A DNA stretch of 6,516 bases from Puniceicoccales bacterium (GTDB lineage: Bacteria; Verrucomicrobiota; Verrucomicrobiia; Opitutales; JAIRKQ01). Positions within the stretch are counted from its first letter, which is position 1, and each line of letters starts with the position of its first letter. The stretch lies in the NCBI GenBank assembly GCA_031266155.1, contig JAISBO010000057.1, positions 1 to 6,516 of the forward strand, written 5' to 3'. Made by a program: the position numbers and the translations under genes. Positions 1 to 5,960 of this stretch are shown piece by piece. The notes beneath the pieces are model-generated. The model saw only the letters and a list, made by a program, of their open reading frames with translations, did no database searches and was not told the origin of the DNA.

Positions 1-78
1 GGTGAAGTCGAAGGTTTTGAAGGTTCCGAAGATACTTTTCTAAAAGCCCATTTTGGATATTTAATTATTGATATGTAA
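1..78 (+). CDS. C-terminal end of an unidentified protein (partial)
   Basis: The first frame is open from the window edge to a TAA stop at 76-78 and gives 25 residues, ending in KAHFGYLIIDM. The N-terminus lies outside the window. The mix of acidic and hydrophobic residues looks like a real protein tail, but the piece is too short to name a family. It could also be a chance open stretch. No terminator hairpin is evident just downstream, and the next 200 bases hold no gene I can support before the tRNA. Confidence 0.4.
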   Translation, partial: GEVEGFEGSEDTFLKAHFGYLIIDM

Positions 79-284
79 ACCTAACATACGAGTGCTTTTA
101 TACCTTGCCAGCAATTAAAGTTTTACACCGTAAAATTTCCGACTGCCCTATGTATAACGTCGTCCAATGATTCCCATTTTTGCTAACAAATATAGCACTA
201 TGTAGAACAAAAAATCCAGATCCAGGACAGACCAACGGCCATTTATCCCTTTTCGCTAGTTACCAGCTATCCCGCATGAATCCT

Positions 285-360
<76 letters not shown>

Positions 361-705
361 TCTCTGTGATCCTATCGTAGGATGACAAAAAGCATTTTTA
401 CTTCAAAAATCCTTGTCGGCATTTTCGACAACTAAACTTTCTTATTCTAAGAAGGCAAGAAAGTTTTACACAGATTTTAGTAAGTTAAATGGTAATGAAT
501 TTATTTGTCAGGTTAGTCATGAAGAAATGAAAGAGATAAAAAATGAGCCAGGGATATAACTAAAACGACGACCTACGAAGGATTTAGAGAGTTTCGCAAT
601 TTTCTTCAAATTTTAAGGTAAAAATCACCGACAAAATGTTGCATATTTGCGTTCAAATATTAAACGGGTGCTTTATTTTATATAGGCAAAGTGGGAGTAA
701 AATTT
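361..705. other. Gene-free stretch upstream of the GH5 gene, with three inverted repeats
   Basis: No convincing gene is seen here. Three perfect inverted repeats lie within 100 bases: ATCCTA/TAGGAT (369-383, loop 3), TTGTCG/CGACAA (413-431, loop 7) and AAACTTTCTT/AAGAAAGTTT (434-466, loop 13). The last is followed by TT on the plus strand and might be a weak terminator. One plus frame is open from about 386 to a TAA at 557-559 (58 codons) but has no ATG or ribosome binding site at a sensible place. It may be a decayed gene remnant or chance in A+T-rich DNA. The promoter of the downstream gene should lie in 600-690, where TATATA (679-684) is a possible -10, but I see no well-spaced -35. Confidence 0.5.
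693..697 (+). promoter_or_regulatory. Ribosome binding site that fixes the GH5 start
   Basis: GGGAG lies 8 bases before the ATG at 706. A GTG at 691 is in the same frame but has no Shine-Dalgarno sequence and itself overlaps this site, so ATG 706 is the preferred start. Confidence 0.7.
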
Positions 706-1893
706 ATGGAGCGAAGAATAAAGTTGTTTTATTGCATTTCAATGTTGCTGCTATCGATGGTCCTTCCAAACCATTTGAGGGCGGCTTTCGATGGTAGTAC
801 TCCCCCGAAAATATTGTTTTGGGAAAAAGTAAAAAGGGGAGCCAATGTTTTCAATGAAAAAATTTTTCAAGAAGACATTCGGGCAGCGAAAGCTTATGGA
901 ATAGGGTTTATTAGGCTAGCCTTGGACAAATTCCCAAGTGCAGGAAAGGATTTTCTCGTGGGTAATGCTGATTGTTATCAACATCTCAATGGGGATGATT
1001 TGGCATTGCTGAAGGAAATTCTCAGCGTTTGTGCGGAAGAGGATATGCCAGTCATCATTACCATGTTGGGCTTGCCCGGTTCCAGGTGGAAGCAGCTCAA
1101 TGGCGATGAAGATGACTTGAGGATTTGGCAGGATGCTGATTTTCAATGGCAGGCGGCGAAGTTCTGGAAGGATTTGGCACAGGAGTTGCGCGATTACGAA
1201 ATAATTGTGGGCTATAACATTTTGAATGAGCCTCATCCGGAACGGCTTTTTGACCGAAAAAATTGCCATATCGAAAGCGTAGAACAGGAAAAGGTCCAGA
1301 AAATGCTATTTAATTTCTACAATTTGGTGATCGGAGAAATACGGAAAGTGGACACGAATACACCGATTATCGTCGACAGTTCGGCCTATGGGGATCCCAA
1401 TACTTTCAAACATCTCAGAAAGCTAGACGACAATAATGTTATCTACTCCTTTCACATGTATGAGCCCTACGAATACACGAACCACCAACTAAACGCCGGG
1501 ACGTATGTTTATCCAGGAGACGTGGATGGGCAAAATTGGGACCGCGAAGTTTTGCGTAAGTATATGGAGCCAGTCATTGAATTTCAAAGGGCACATGCCA
1601 TTCCATCAAATAGGATTTTGGTGGGAGAGTTCGGCTGTTATAGAAAACAAAAGGGCTTGCCCGAATATTTTTCGGACCTCATTTCCATCTTCGACGAATG
1701 CGGATGGCATTATGCTTTTTATGCATTCCGGGAAGATAATTGGGATGGTATGGATTACGAATTGGGAGATCAAAACGTACCAGAGACCTATTGGCAAGCC
1801 ATTGAAAATGGTGAAACGCCAAGCGGCCATAGGGAAAGGACAACCACACAATTTGCCGTACTCCTGAAGGCTTTATCCGATCAAAATAAATGA
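706..1893 (+). CDS. Secreted glycoside hydrolase family 5-type (cellulase-like) enzyme
   Basis: The 395-aa product hydrolyses beta-linked glycosides, probably a beta-glucan or related polysaccharide, in the periplasm or outside the cell. Residues 1-26 form a signal peptide: basic start MERRIK, hydrophobic core LFYCISMLLLSMVLP and cleavage near LRA-AF. The rest reads as one (beta/alpha)8 barrel. It has the conserved early Arg70, the acid/base Glu175 in YNILNEPHP (about 170-177), His250/Tyr252 in SFHMYEP, and the nucleophile Glu308 in LVGEFGC. Near the end FYAFREDNWDGMDYELG resembles the closing barrel strand of many GH5 enzymes. Both catalytic glutamates are present, so activity is expected, but substrate cannot be told from sequence. 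No binding module, linker or anchor is seen. The stop codon is followed within a dozen bases by a degenerate 5S rRNA fragment, which suggests this gene is the outermost cargo of the 5S-linked array or lies just outside it. Confidence 0.88.
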   Translation: MERRIKLFYCISMLLLSMVLPNHLRAAFDGSTPPKILFWEKVKRGANVFNEKIFQEDIRAAKAYGIGFIRLALDKFPSAGKDFLVGNADCYQHLNGDDLALLKEILSVCAEEDMPVIITMLGLPGSRWKQLNGDEDDLRIWQDADFQWQAAKFWKDLAQELRDYEIIVGYNILNEPHPERLFDRKNCHIESVEQEKVQKMLFNFYNLVIGEIRKVDTNTPIIVDSSAYGDPNTFKHLRKLDDNNVIYSFHMYEPYEYTNHQLNAGTYVYPGDVDGQNWDREVLRKYMEPVIEFQRAHAIPSNRILVGEFGCYRKQKGLPEYFSDLISIFDECGWHYAFYAFREDNWDGMDYELGDQNVPETYWQAIENGETPSGHRERTTTQFAVLLKALSDQNK

Positions 1894-1905
1894 CCGGGCG
1901 AATTG

Positions 1906-1942
1906 GACGGCTGAAGGTTAGCGAACGTATTCGGAATGGAAA
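1906..1942 (-). repeat. Degenerate fragment of the 5S rRNA gene (remnant 1)
   Basis: This matches the real 5S gene at 6009-6046 in the same orientation: 33 of 38 aligned positions by hand, with one deleted base and four substitutions. The longest exact block is gacggctgaagg, followed by cgaacgt. It covers the middle of the 5S gene, including bases 5'-ward of the point where the closer copy at 4820 breaks off. Sequence before it (gaccgggcgaatt, 1892-1904) loosely recalls the 5S 3' end with an internal deletion, but that is weak. No complete 5S is possible here, so this is a relic. Confidence 0.72.
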
Positions 1943-2076
1943 TTTTACCAATTTGGGAAAAATTTTAGGCTTGAAATCCTCCGTTGCAGCCAAGGTTTGT
2001 TCGCCGGTCCATGCGGCTTGACCTTTTCCAAAGAACTTTTTAAAGTTTGATCAGTTGTCACAACATAGGCACGGCT

Positions 2077-2619
2077 ATGGGAGAAATTTCAGCGGAAGTT
2101 TTTGGAAGAAGAATTATGATTTTTGGACCAAGTGCATCTGGTAAGTCCACGATGGCGGTTGCGCTTGGCGAAAAATTAAATATTCCGGTCCATCACCTTG
2201 ACCAGCTCTGCTTTGTCCCGAAAACCTTTTGGGATCCACGGCCCGCTGAAAAAATCCGAAAATTGCATGGGGAAATCATCGACTGCGATGAGTGGATAAT
2301 TGACGGAAATTTTTCGGAGCTCATGCCGTCTCGGATAATGCGTGCAACGGCGATAATTTGGTTAAATCCATCTACCATGGCGTGTATTTTTAACTTTTAC
2401 AAAAGATTTTTCAGGAAACACCGCAGGAAACGCCCCTACGCCGGCTTGCTCGAAGGTGCCAAAGAAAGATTTACACTCACTAGGCTAAAGTACATCTTCC
2501 AACACAAGAGAAAAAAATTATTTTTCTCCAAACTGGTCGAAAATTTCCCAAAGCATAGAATTTTTTACCTGAATTCATTCCAAAAGATCAAAAACTTTTC
2601 TGAAAAAATTCAAAACTAA
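2077..2619 (+). CDS. P-loop kinase-like protein of the DNA topology modulation (FlaR-like) family
   Basis: This 180-aa protein has the adenylate-kinase-like fold signature: Walker A GPSASGKS at about 17-24, HHLD at 39-42 and WIIDGNF at 73-79. These match a family often annotated as topology modulation protein FlaR; its true substrate is poorly known. The later half is rich in Lys and Arg, as usual for a nucleotide-kinase lid and tail. Start is uncertain. ATG 2077 keeps the RRIMIFG strand typical of family N-termini but has no clear ribosome binding site. ATG 2116 has GGAAG seven bases upstream but would begin in the middle of that strand (167 aa). A TTG at 2047 is also in frame. The gene lies alone between a 5S relic and a convergent gene, so its context gives no partner. 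Confidence 0.75.
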   Translation: MGEISAEVFGRRIMIFGPSASGKSTMAVALGEKLNIPVHHLDQLCFVPKTFWDPRPAEKIRKLHGEIIDCDEWIIDGNFSELMPSRIMRATAIIWLNPSTMACIFNFYKRFFRKHRRKRPYAGLLEGAKERFTLTRLKYIFQHKRKKLFFSKLVENFPKHRIFYLNSFQKIKNFSEKIQN

Positions 2620-2644
2620 CTCTGACAAATAGAGACATTTTTCA

Positions 2645-2671
2645 CCCTAGAGGACTTTTCTACGTCTAGGG
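2645..2671. repeat. Inverted repeat between the two convergent genes
   Basis: CCCTAGA and TCTAGGG form a perfect 7-bp stem with a 13-base loop, 25 bases after the P-loop gene stop. Neither strand has a T tract after it, so it is not a standard intrinsic terminator. The arrangement of a CCC...GGG hairpin followed by gggcgga (2677-2683) faintly resembles the 5S terminator followed by cccggcga, but sequence identity is too low to call it a 5S remnant. Confidence 0.4.
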
Positions 2672-2749
2672 AATGGAGGGCGGAGGAACCATGGGAAGTG
2701 TGTACATATTCTAAAAAATTTCGTCTTCCGTTGGTTTCACGCCTAGTTC

Positions 2750-3568
2750 TTACTCGCTATAGGCTGAGTTTCCTGTGCCAACAACGATGCCGCAAATATT
2801 CCTCCGTTCGTTTTCCATCCAATATACTTTAAAATCGCGATGATTCATGCATCCTTCATCGGTGTTCAAGAAATTCTTTGGCATTTCGTACAATAATGTT
2901 GTCGGATCTGCGGCAAGGACTATGGGATTTCCAATACCTCCCCCTTCTCCCCTTTTTACATATGGCGAGCGTGCGACCCAAAAGTTTACCGGAGATTTTG
3001 TCGCAGCCACCGAACTTGGAGCAGTATCCCGTACCCCAACTTGCCAGCCATTTTCTAGGATAAACTGTCTATAATTAAGCCGACCGCTAAACAGTGCTAC
3101 TTTCCCATCGGCACGCCTAAAAAATTCGTATTCCGGATCCACCTCCGAAGAGTCGACTTTGAAATCGAGTATACGCCCCTTTCCGCGGAAAAACAACGCA
3201 TTGCAGTCGTCGGACACTCTCCAAGACTGCCCATCAGTAGAATCCGCGATACTTCTGGGAACACCTATATCGCCATCAACTTCGTTGCCTGGTGGTGGCG
3301 AAATCGTGGCAGCTGCACCGCTTTTTTTACTTCTTGATGTGTGTGAAGTATTCTCCTTAATTGGCTCGACCGACCTTTCCGCCAGCGATGTAGTGGGTAT
3401 ATATCCATTCGGCAATGATGGAAAACTCCAATCACCGTTGCAAATTGCGTGCCCAGAATAGGCGCATACGCGACATTTTGATCCTTCGCCTACAAACGTC
3501 ACCACACACAACTCATTTGCAAGCTTAATACGAACTGTGGCATCGCTACTAACATCAATGGAATCCAT
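2750..3568 (-). CDS. Unidentified 272-aa protein with a Cys-rich N-terminal segment
   Basis: I do not recognise this protein. From ATG 3568 it is 272 aa and has no signal peptide or membrane segment. Residues 1-60 contain several cysteines and a histidine (GSKCRVCAYSGHAIC, about 29-43), which could bind a metal or form disulfides. Residues about 65-105 are a Ser/Pro/Gly/Lys-rich linker. The remainder (about 110-272) looks like a compact beta-rich domain with two further lone cysteines near the C-terminus. ATG 3568 is preferred over an in-frame TTG at 3622 because it has a GGGGGAG ribosome binding site just upstream while the TTG has none. The frame remains open upstream through the neighbouring 5S relic to a TAA near 3713, without another ATG. 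It is transcribed towards the P-loop gene, convergent with it. Coding status is supported by length only. Confidence 0.6.
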   Translation of the reverse strand: MDSIDVSSDATVRIKLANELCVVTFVGEGSKCRVCAYSGHAICNGDWSFPSLPNGYIPTTSLAERSVEPIKENTSHTSRSKKSGAAATISPPPGNEVDGDIGVPRSIADSTDGQSWRVSDDCNALFFRGKGRILDFKVDSSEVDPEYEFFRRADGKVALFSGRLNYRQFILENGWQVGVRDTAPSSVAATKSPVNFWVARSPYVKRGEGGGIGNPIVLAADPTTLLYEMPKNFLNTDEGCMNHRDFKVYWMENERRNICGIVVGTGNSAYSE

Positions 3569-3572
3569 ATTC

Positions 3573-3587
3573 TCCCCCGGTGGGGGA
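3573..3587 (-). promoter_or_regulatory. Hairpin that pairs away the ribosome binding site of the 272-aa protein
   Basis: On the minus-strand transcript, TCCCCC-ACC-GGGGGA is a perfect 6-bp G-C-rich stem with a 3-base loop. Its right arm is the GGGGGA of the Shine-Dalgarno sequence, four bases before the start codon at 3568. If formed, it would hide the site from ribosomes. That it regulates translation is inferred. Confidence 0.5.
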
Positions 3588-3647
3588 CATGATTTAGAGT
3601 ATTGAAACTTTTTCAAGCTCAAAATTTTATGCTCTATGTAAATAGCT

Positions 3648-3712
3648 CCAAGGTTCCGCCGAGGAATTTCGGGATATAAACCCGGTGAAATCTGCTCCCA
3701 TGCTGCAGCTTA
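3648..3712 (-). repeat. Degenerate 5S rRNA 3' end plus terminator (remnant 2)
   Basis: This aligns with 5928-5992 of the intact 5S region in the same orientation, about 47 of 65 positions identical by hand. The core cgggatataaacccggtga differs little from the 5S 3' end and its flank. The terminator hairpin is partly kept on the plus strand through G-T pairs (aaggttcc with ggaattt), but not on the minus strand, where the 5S terminator would need it. It is therefore a decaying copy. It separates the 272-aa gene from the AlaX gene. Confidence 0.75.
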
Positions 3713-3866
3713 ACCGAGGTCTATGCACCCAAATCAATTCCGATCGCATTCACAATCCGTGTATTTTGCCACTCAACCGCTGTCACAACAGTAACTTGAA
3801 ATTTTTACTTTGAAACTCGTGTTGATTTCTATTGCGGAAGGTTGGCATGAATTTCGATAAAAATGT

Positions 3867-4574
3867 TCAAACGACGGCGAACGAAATTCTCAGATTTCCA
3901 TTTTTGTTTTTAATTTTCGTTATTTCAAAATTTCCAATTTCACCCGTCGATGCCAGATGTGTTCCTCCACATGGAATCGGCTTATGGGTACCGATTTGCA
4001 CTACACGAAATTCTTCTCTGGGCGGCACGGGATAGGGTAATTTGTAAAACTTTGCCTCAAAATCTCCTCCCGCAATTTTGAAAACGGAAATCGGCAATCC
4101 GGCTCCGATGGCATCTTCCATGACCTTTGCTATGGATTCCTGGTCGCAAATCCCAGGTCCCTGAAACTCGACGTAGGCCTCGTTTGGGAAGCAATGGGCT
4201 TTTACCGCAATCATTTCCCGGCAAATGGACTCCGCAATATTACTCAGCAAATGCCCCGCCGAATGGTATCGCATGTTCAGAATTCTAGCGGCAACATCTA
4301 AAGTACACAGGCAGTCGGCTCCCTCCAAATTATCTGTATATTGGTTTCCGACGTAATGCCTTACCGCGTCTCCATCCTTTCTTACACCTATAACATCGAA
4401 AGACAAATCGCGACACTCTATGGTTCCAATGTCCGAAGGCTGTCCCCCTCCCTGGGGATAAAACACCGTCTGGTCCAAAACCAAGTACGTCCCTTTTTCA
4501 TCGCTACCTTGGGCAATAATTTTAGCATGGGTGTCGAATAGATAGGAATTTTCAGCAAACAAACAAAATGTCAT
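3867..4574 (-). CDS. alaX: AlaX-type alanyl-tRNA editing protein
   Basis: This 235-aa freestanding homologue of the AlaRS editing domain is expected to hydrolyse Ser-tRNA(Ala), and perhaps Gly-tRNA(Ala), in the cytosol. It shows the short glycine-rich lead-in FYPQGGGQPSD (38-48) and the four zinc ligands of the family: His104 and His108 in RYHSAGH, then Cys202 and His206 in PCGGTH, followed by STGEIG. Its size and the presence of the N-terminal barrel-like part fit the AlaX-II class. There is no aminoacylation domain. ATG 4574 has AGAG about five bases upstream and keeps the expected N-terminus. It is the only gene between remnant 2 and the 4706-4820 5S copy, and points the same way as 5S. 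All key residues are present, so it is probably active. An accessory copy beside a normal AlaRS is expected. Confidence 0.9.
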   Translation of the reverse strand: MTFCLFAENSYLFDTHAKIIAQGSDEKGTYLVLDQTVFYPQGGGQPSDIGTIECRDLSFDVIGVRKDGDAVRHYVGNQYTDNLEGADCLCTLDVAARILNMRYHSAGHLLSNIAESICREMIAVKAHCFPNEAYVEFQGPGICDQESIAKVMEDAIGAGLPISVFKIAGGDFEAKFYKLPYPVPPREEFRVVQIGTHKPIPCGGTHLASTGEIGNFEITKIKNKNGNLRISFAVV

Positions 4575-4623
4575 TTCGCTCTGAAATAAAGCGATTCACC
4601 CGCCAAAGTCACGTTTTTTTGTG

Positions 4624-4655
4624 GAAAATTCCGAAAAAATAATTTTTCAATTTTC
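4624..4655. repeat. Nested A+T-rich inverted repeat upstream of the AlaX gene
   Basis: GAAAATT-cc-GAAAAA-ATAA-TTTTTC-AATTTTC gives a 13-bp stem with one 2-base bulge and a 4-base loop. It lies 50 bases before the AlaX start, where its promoter should be. It could be an operator, a cruciform or a cassette-end structure. The sequence alone does not decide. Confidence 0.55.
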
Positions 4656-4705
4656 AGCCCATTTGGGGTGCTTTACCGAAGGACGAACCCAAACCCAAAC
4701 AATAA

Positions 4706-4743
4706 AAAAAACAGCCCCGAAGTTCCAGTTTAGAACTTCGGGG
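4706..4743 (-). terminator. Displaced copy of the 5S terminator
   Basis: CCCCGAAGTTC (4715-4725) and GAACTTCGGGG (4733-4743) form an 11-bp perfect stem with a 7-base loop. On the minus strand it is followed by CTG and a run of eight T. It is likely still able to stop minus-strand transcription coming from the right, which would insulate the AlaX gene from rRNA read-through. Confidence 0.85.
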
Positions 4744-4820
4744 CATAAACCCGGCGACAATCTACTCTCACACGGCAGCGTGGCCGCACTACCATCGACG
4801 GCTGAAGGCTTAACGAACGT
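4706..4820 (-). repeat. Truncated 5S rRNA gene copy (3' part) with its terminator, nearly identical to 5918-6032
   Basis: This copy matches 5918-6032 at 114 of 115 positions at a constant offset of 1212 bp; the only difference is G4743 against A5955. It holds the 3' 72 bases of 5S (4749-4820) plus the terminator, and breaks off after cgaacgt. The 5' 44 bases of 5S are missing, so it cannot make 5S rRNA. After the break it reads att, as remnant 1 does, where the intact gene reads gtt. It forms the left border of the 1212-bp unit carrying the pyruvyl transferase gene. Confidence 0.95.
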
Positions 4821-4843
4821 ATTTGCAAAAAAATTGTATATAT

Positions 4844-4868
4844 AATTTCCTTTATGAGGAAATTTTTT
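4844..4868 (+). promoter_or_regulatory. Leader hairpin with T run before the pyruvyl transferase gene
   Basis: AATTTCC (4844-4850) and GGAAATT (4858-4864) form a perfect 7-bp stem with a 7-base loop, followed by TTTTATA. It overlaps a TATAAT sequence (4841-4846), a possible -10 element whose -35 is not clear. It could be an operator or a weak attenuator. The start codon lies 17 bases further on. Confidence 0.4.
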
Positions 4869-4884
4869 ATACAAAGAGCAACAA

Positions 4885-5919
4885 ATGATAATGTTCAATA
4901 CACAAAAAATACATTTTATAAACAATATCGACGAACATAATACAGGAGACATGGCAACCTCACCATTAAACTATTTTTTCGACTTTTTTAAAAGTTACAA
5001 CATCATAGGACACAATGTCGATTGTATTAAGTGGATGGAAATTTCTACCCATGATATTGTCATCATTGGCGGCGGAGGATTACTCTACCTCGTAGAAAGT
5101 TGGCAAAAAAACATCGCCAGGCTCTGCGAAATTAACCTCAACGTCATAGCATGGGGTGTCGGCTTCAACACTCATTATGGCCAACCAATATGCTATCCTT
5201 TGGACATAACGAGGTTCAAATTGATCGGCATACGTGACTACCAACATCCATCGTCCTTGCCGTATTTACCCTGCGTTTCTTGTTTGGCAAAGGAACTTAG
5301 GAAAAAAATACCTACTAGGAGAGAAGTGGGCATTGTCGAACATGCAGCATTTCCCATAGACGGATTTACCTACGAAAAAATATCAAATGCCCATAATTTT
5401 CAAACAATAACTGATTTTATAGCTTCATCGAAGGTTATACTCTCCAGTTCCTATCACATAGTATATTGGGCAACATTGATGGGGAAAAGGACAATATGTA
5501 TAAACCCATTTAGTACTAAATTTGAATACTTTAAATACAAACCGATCTTTTATTCTGGAAATCTAGAGGCTGATATAACCAAAACAGCAATCTATGAAGG
5601 CTGCCTAGAAGAAGCTATCGAGCTAAATAATCTCTTTTTTGATAAAGTAAAAGAGATCGTATGTTCGGTTATAGCGGATAAGGATAATGAATATCAAAAA
5701 ATATATGAAATGAATCGATATGTCATCCTTAATAGGGCACTTGAGGACTATGTTGCACAAAACCCAAAGCCAGTAATGGAAAAACAAACTAAAAGATATC
5801 CCAAATGGCTGATAAAATTGCTGTGCATTTTCATCCCAAAAAAGAAAAATAGAGCTCGCTTGCGCGATAGACACATGAAGCAAAATTGTGAAATACACAC
5901 GGCGAAAGTAAGCTATTAA
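4885..5919 (+). CDS. Polysaccharide pyruvyl transferase family protein
   Basis: This 344-aa protein resembles enzymes that transfer pyruvate from phosphoenolpyruvate to sugars of exopolysaccharide or cell-wall polymers, acting in the cytosol or at the membrane face. Visible family features are NIDEHNTGD near the N-terminus (14-22), DIVIIGGGGLL (57-67), NVIAWGVGFN (86-95), IGIRD (114-118), the PC.SC motif (129-133), and SSSYHIVYWATLMGKRTI (187-204) with the conserved His and Trp of the second half. Residues about 300-335 are strongly basic, perhaps for membrane or polymer contact. ATG 4885 is preceded by only a weak AGAG; ATG 4891 is a close alternative. Base composition is visibly richer in A+T than the GH5 and AlaX genes, which suggests a different origin. 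It is the only gene of the 1212-bp unit bordered by 5S 3'-part copies, and its TAA stop lies in the repeat edge. Acceptor sugar unknown. Confidence 0.82.
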   Translation: MIMFNTQKIHFINNIDEHNTGDMATSPLNYFFDFFKSYNIIGHNVDCIKWMEISTHDIVIIGGGGLLYLVESWQKNIARLCEINLNVIAWGVGFNTHYGQPICYPLDITRFKLIGIRDYQHPSSLPYLPCVSCLAKELRKKIPTRREVGIVEHAAFPIDGFTYEKISNAHNFQTITDFIASSKVILSSSYHIVYWATLMGKRTICINPFSTKFEYFKYKPIFYSGNLEADITKTAIYEGCLEEAIELNNLFFDKVKEIVCSVIADKDNEYQKIYEMNRYVILNRALEDYVAQNPKPVMEKQTKRYPKWLIKLLCIFIPKKKNRARLRDRHMKQNCEIHTAKVSY

Positions 5920-5955
5920 AAAACAGCCCCGAAGTTCCAGTTTAGAACTTCGGGA
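5918..5955 (-). terminator. Intrinsic terminator of the rRNA operon, after 5S
   Basis: CCCGAAGTTC (5928-5937) and GAACTTCGGG (5945-5954) form a perfect 10-bp stem with a 7-base loop. On the minus strand this is followed by GCTGTTTTTT. The A run that makes this T tract also supplies two bases of the TAA stop codon of the convergent pyruvyl transferase gene. On the plus strand no T run follows, so it is a classical terminator for 5S only. Confidence 0.92.
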
Positions 5956-5960
5956 CATAA

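Noticed and set aside
386..559. 58-codon plus-strand open frame with protein-like text at its end
   Set aside because: It lacks a usable start and ribosome binding site, and I recognise no family. Kept only as a remark on the gene-free stretch.
625..637. tcaccgacaaaat, similar to the 5S 5' end (tcaccgaaaat)
   Set aside because: Too short, with an insertion, and the neighbouring bases do not continue the match.
1863..1874. ctgaaggctt inside the GH5 gene, identical to a 5S stretch
   Set aside because: Ten bases within coding sequence for the protein's C-terminus; flanks do not match, so chance is likely.
2053..2064. tgtcacaaca shared with 3780-3789
   Set aside because: A ten-base match with no further similarity; not enough to call a repeat family.
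4593..4613. Possible 5S 5'-end relic upstream of AlaX
   Set aside because: Only about 16 of 24 positions align with several gaps, and the insertion model does not predict a 5' part there.
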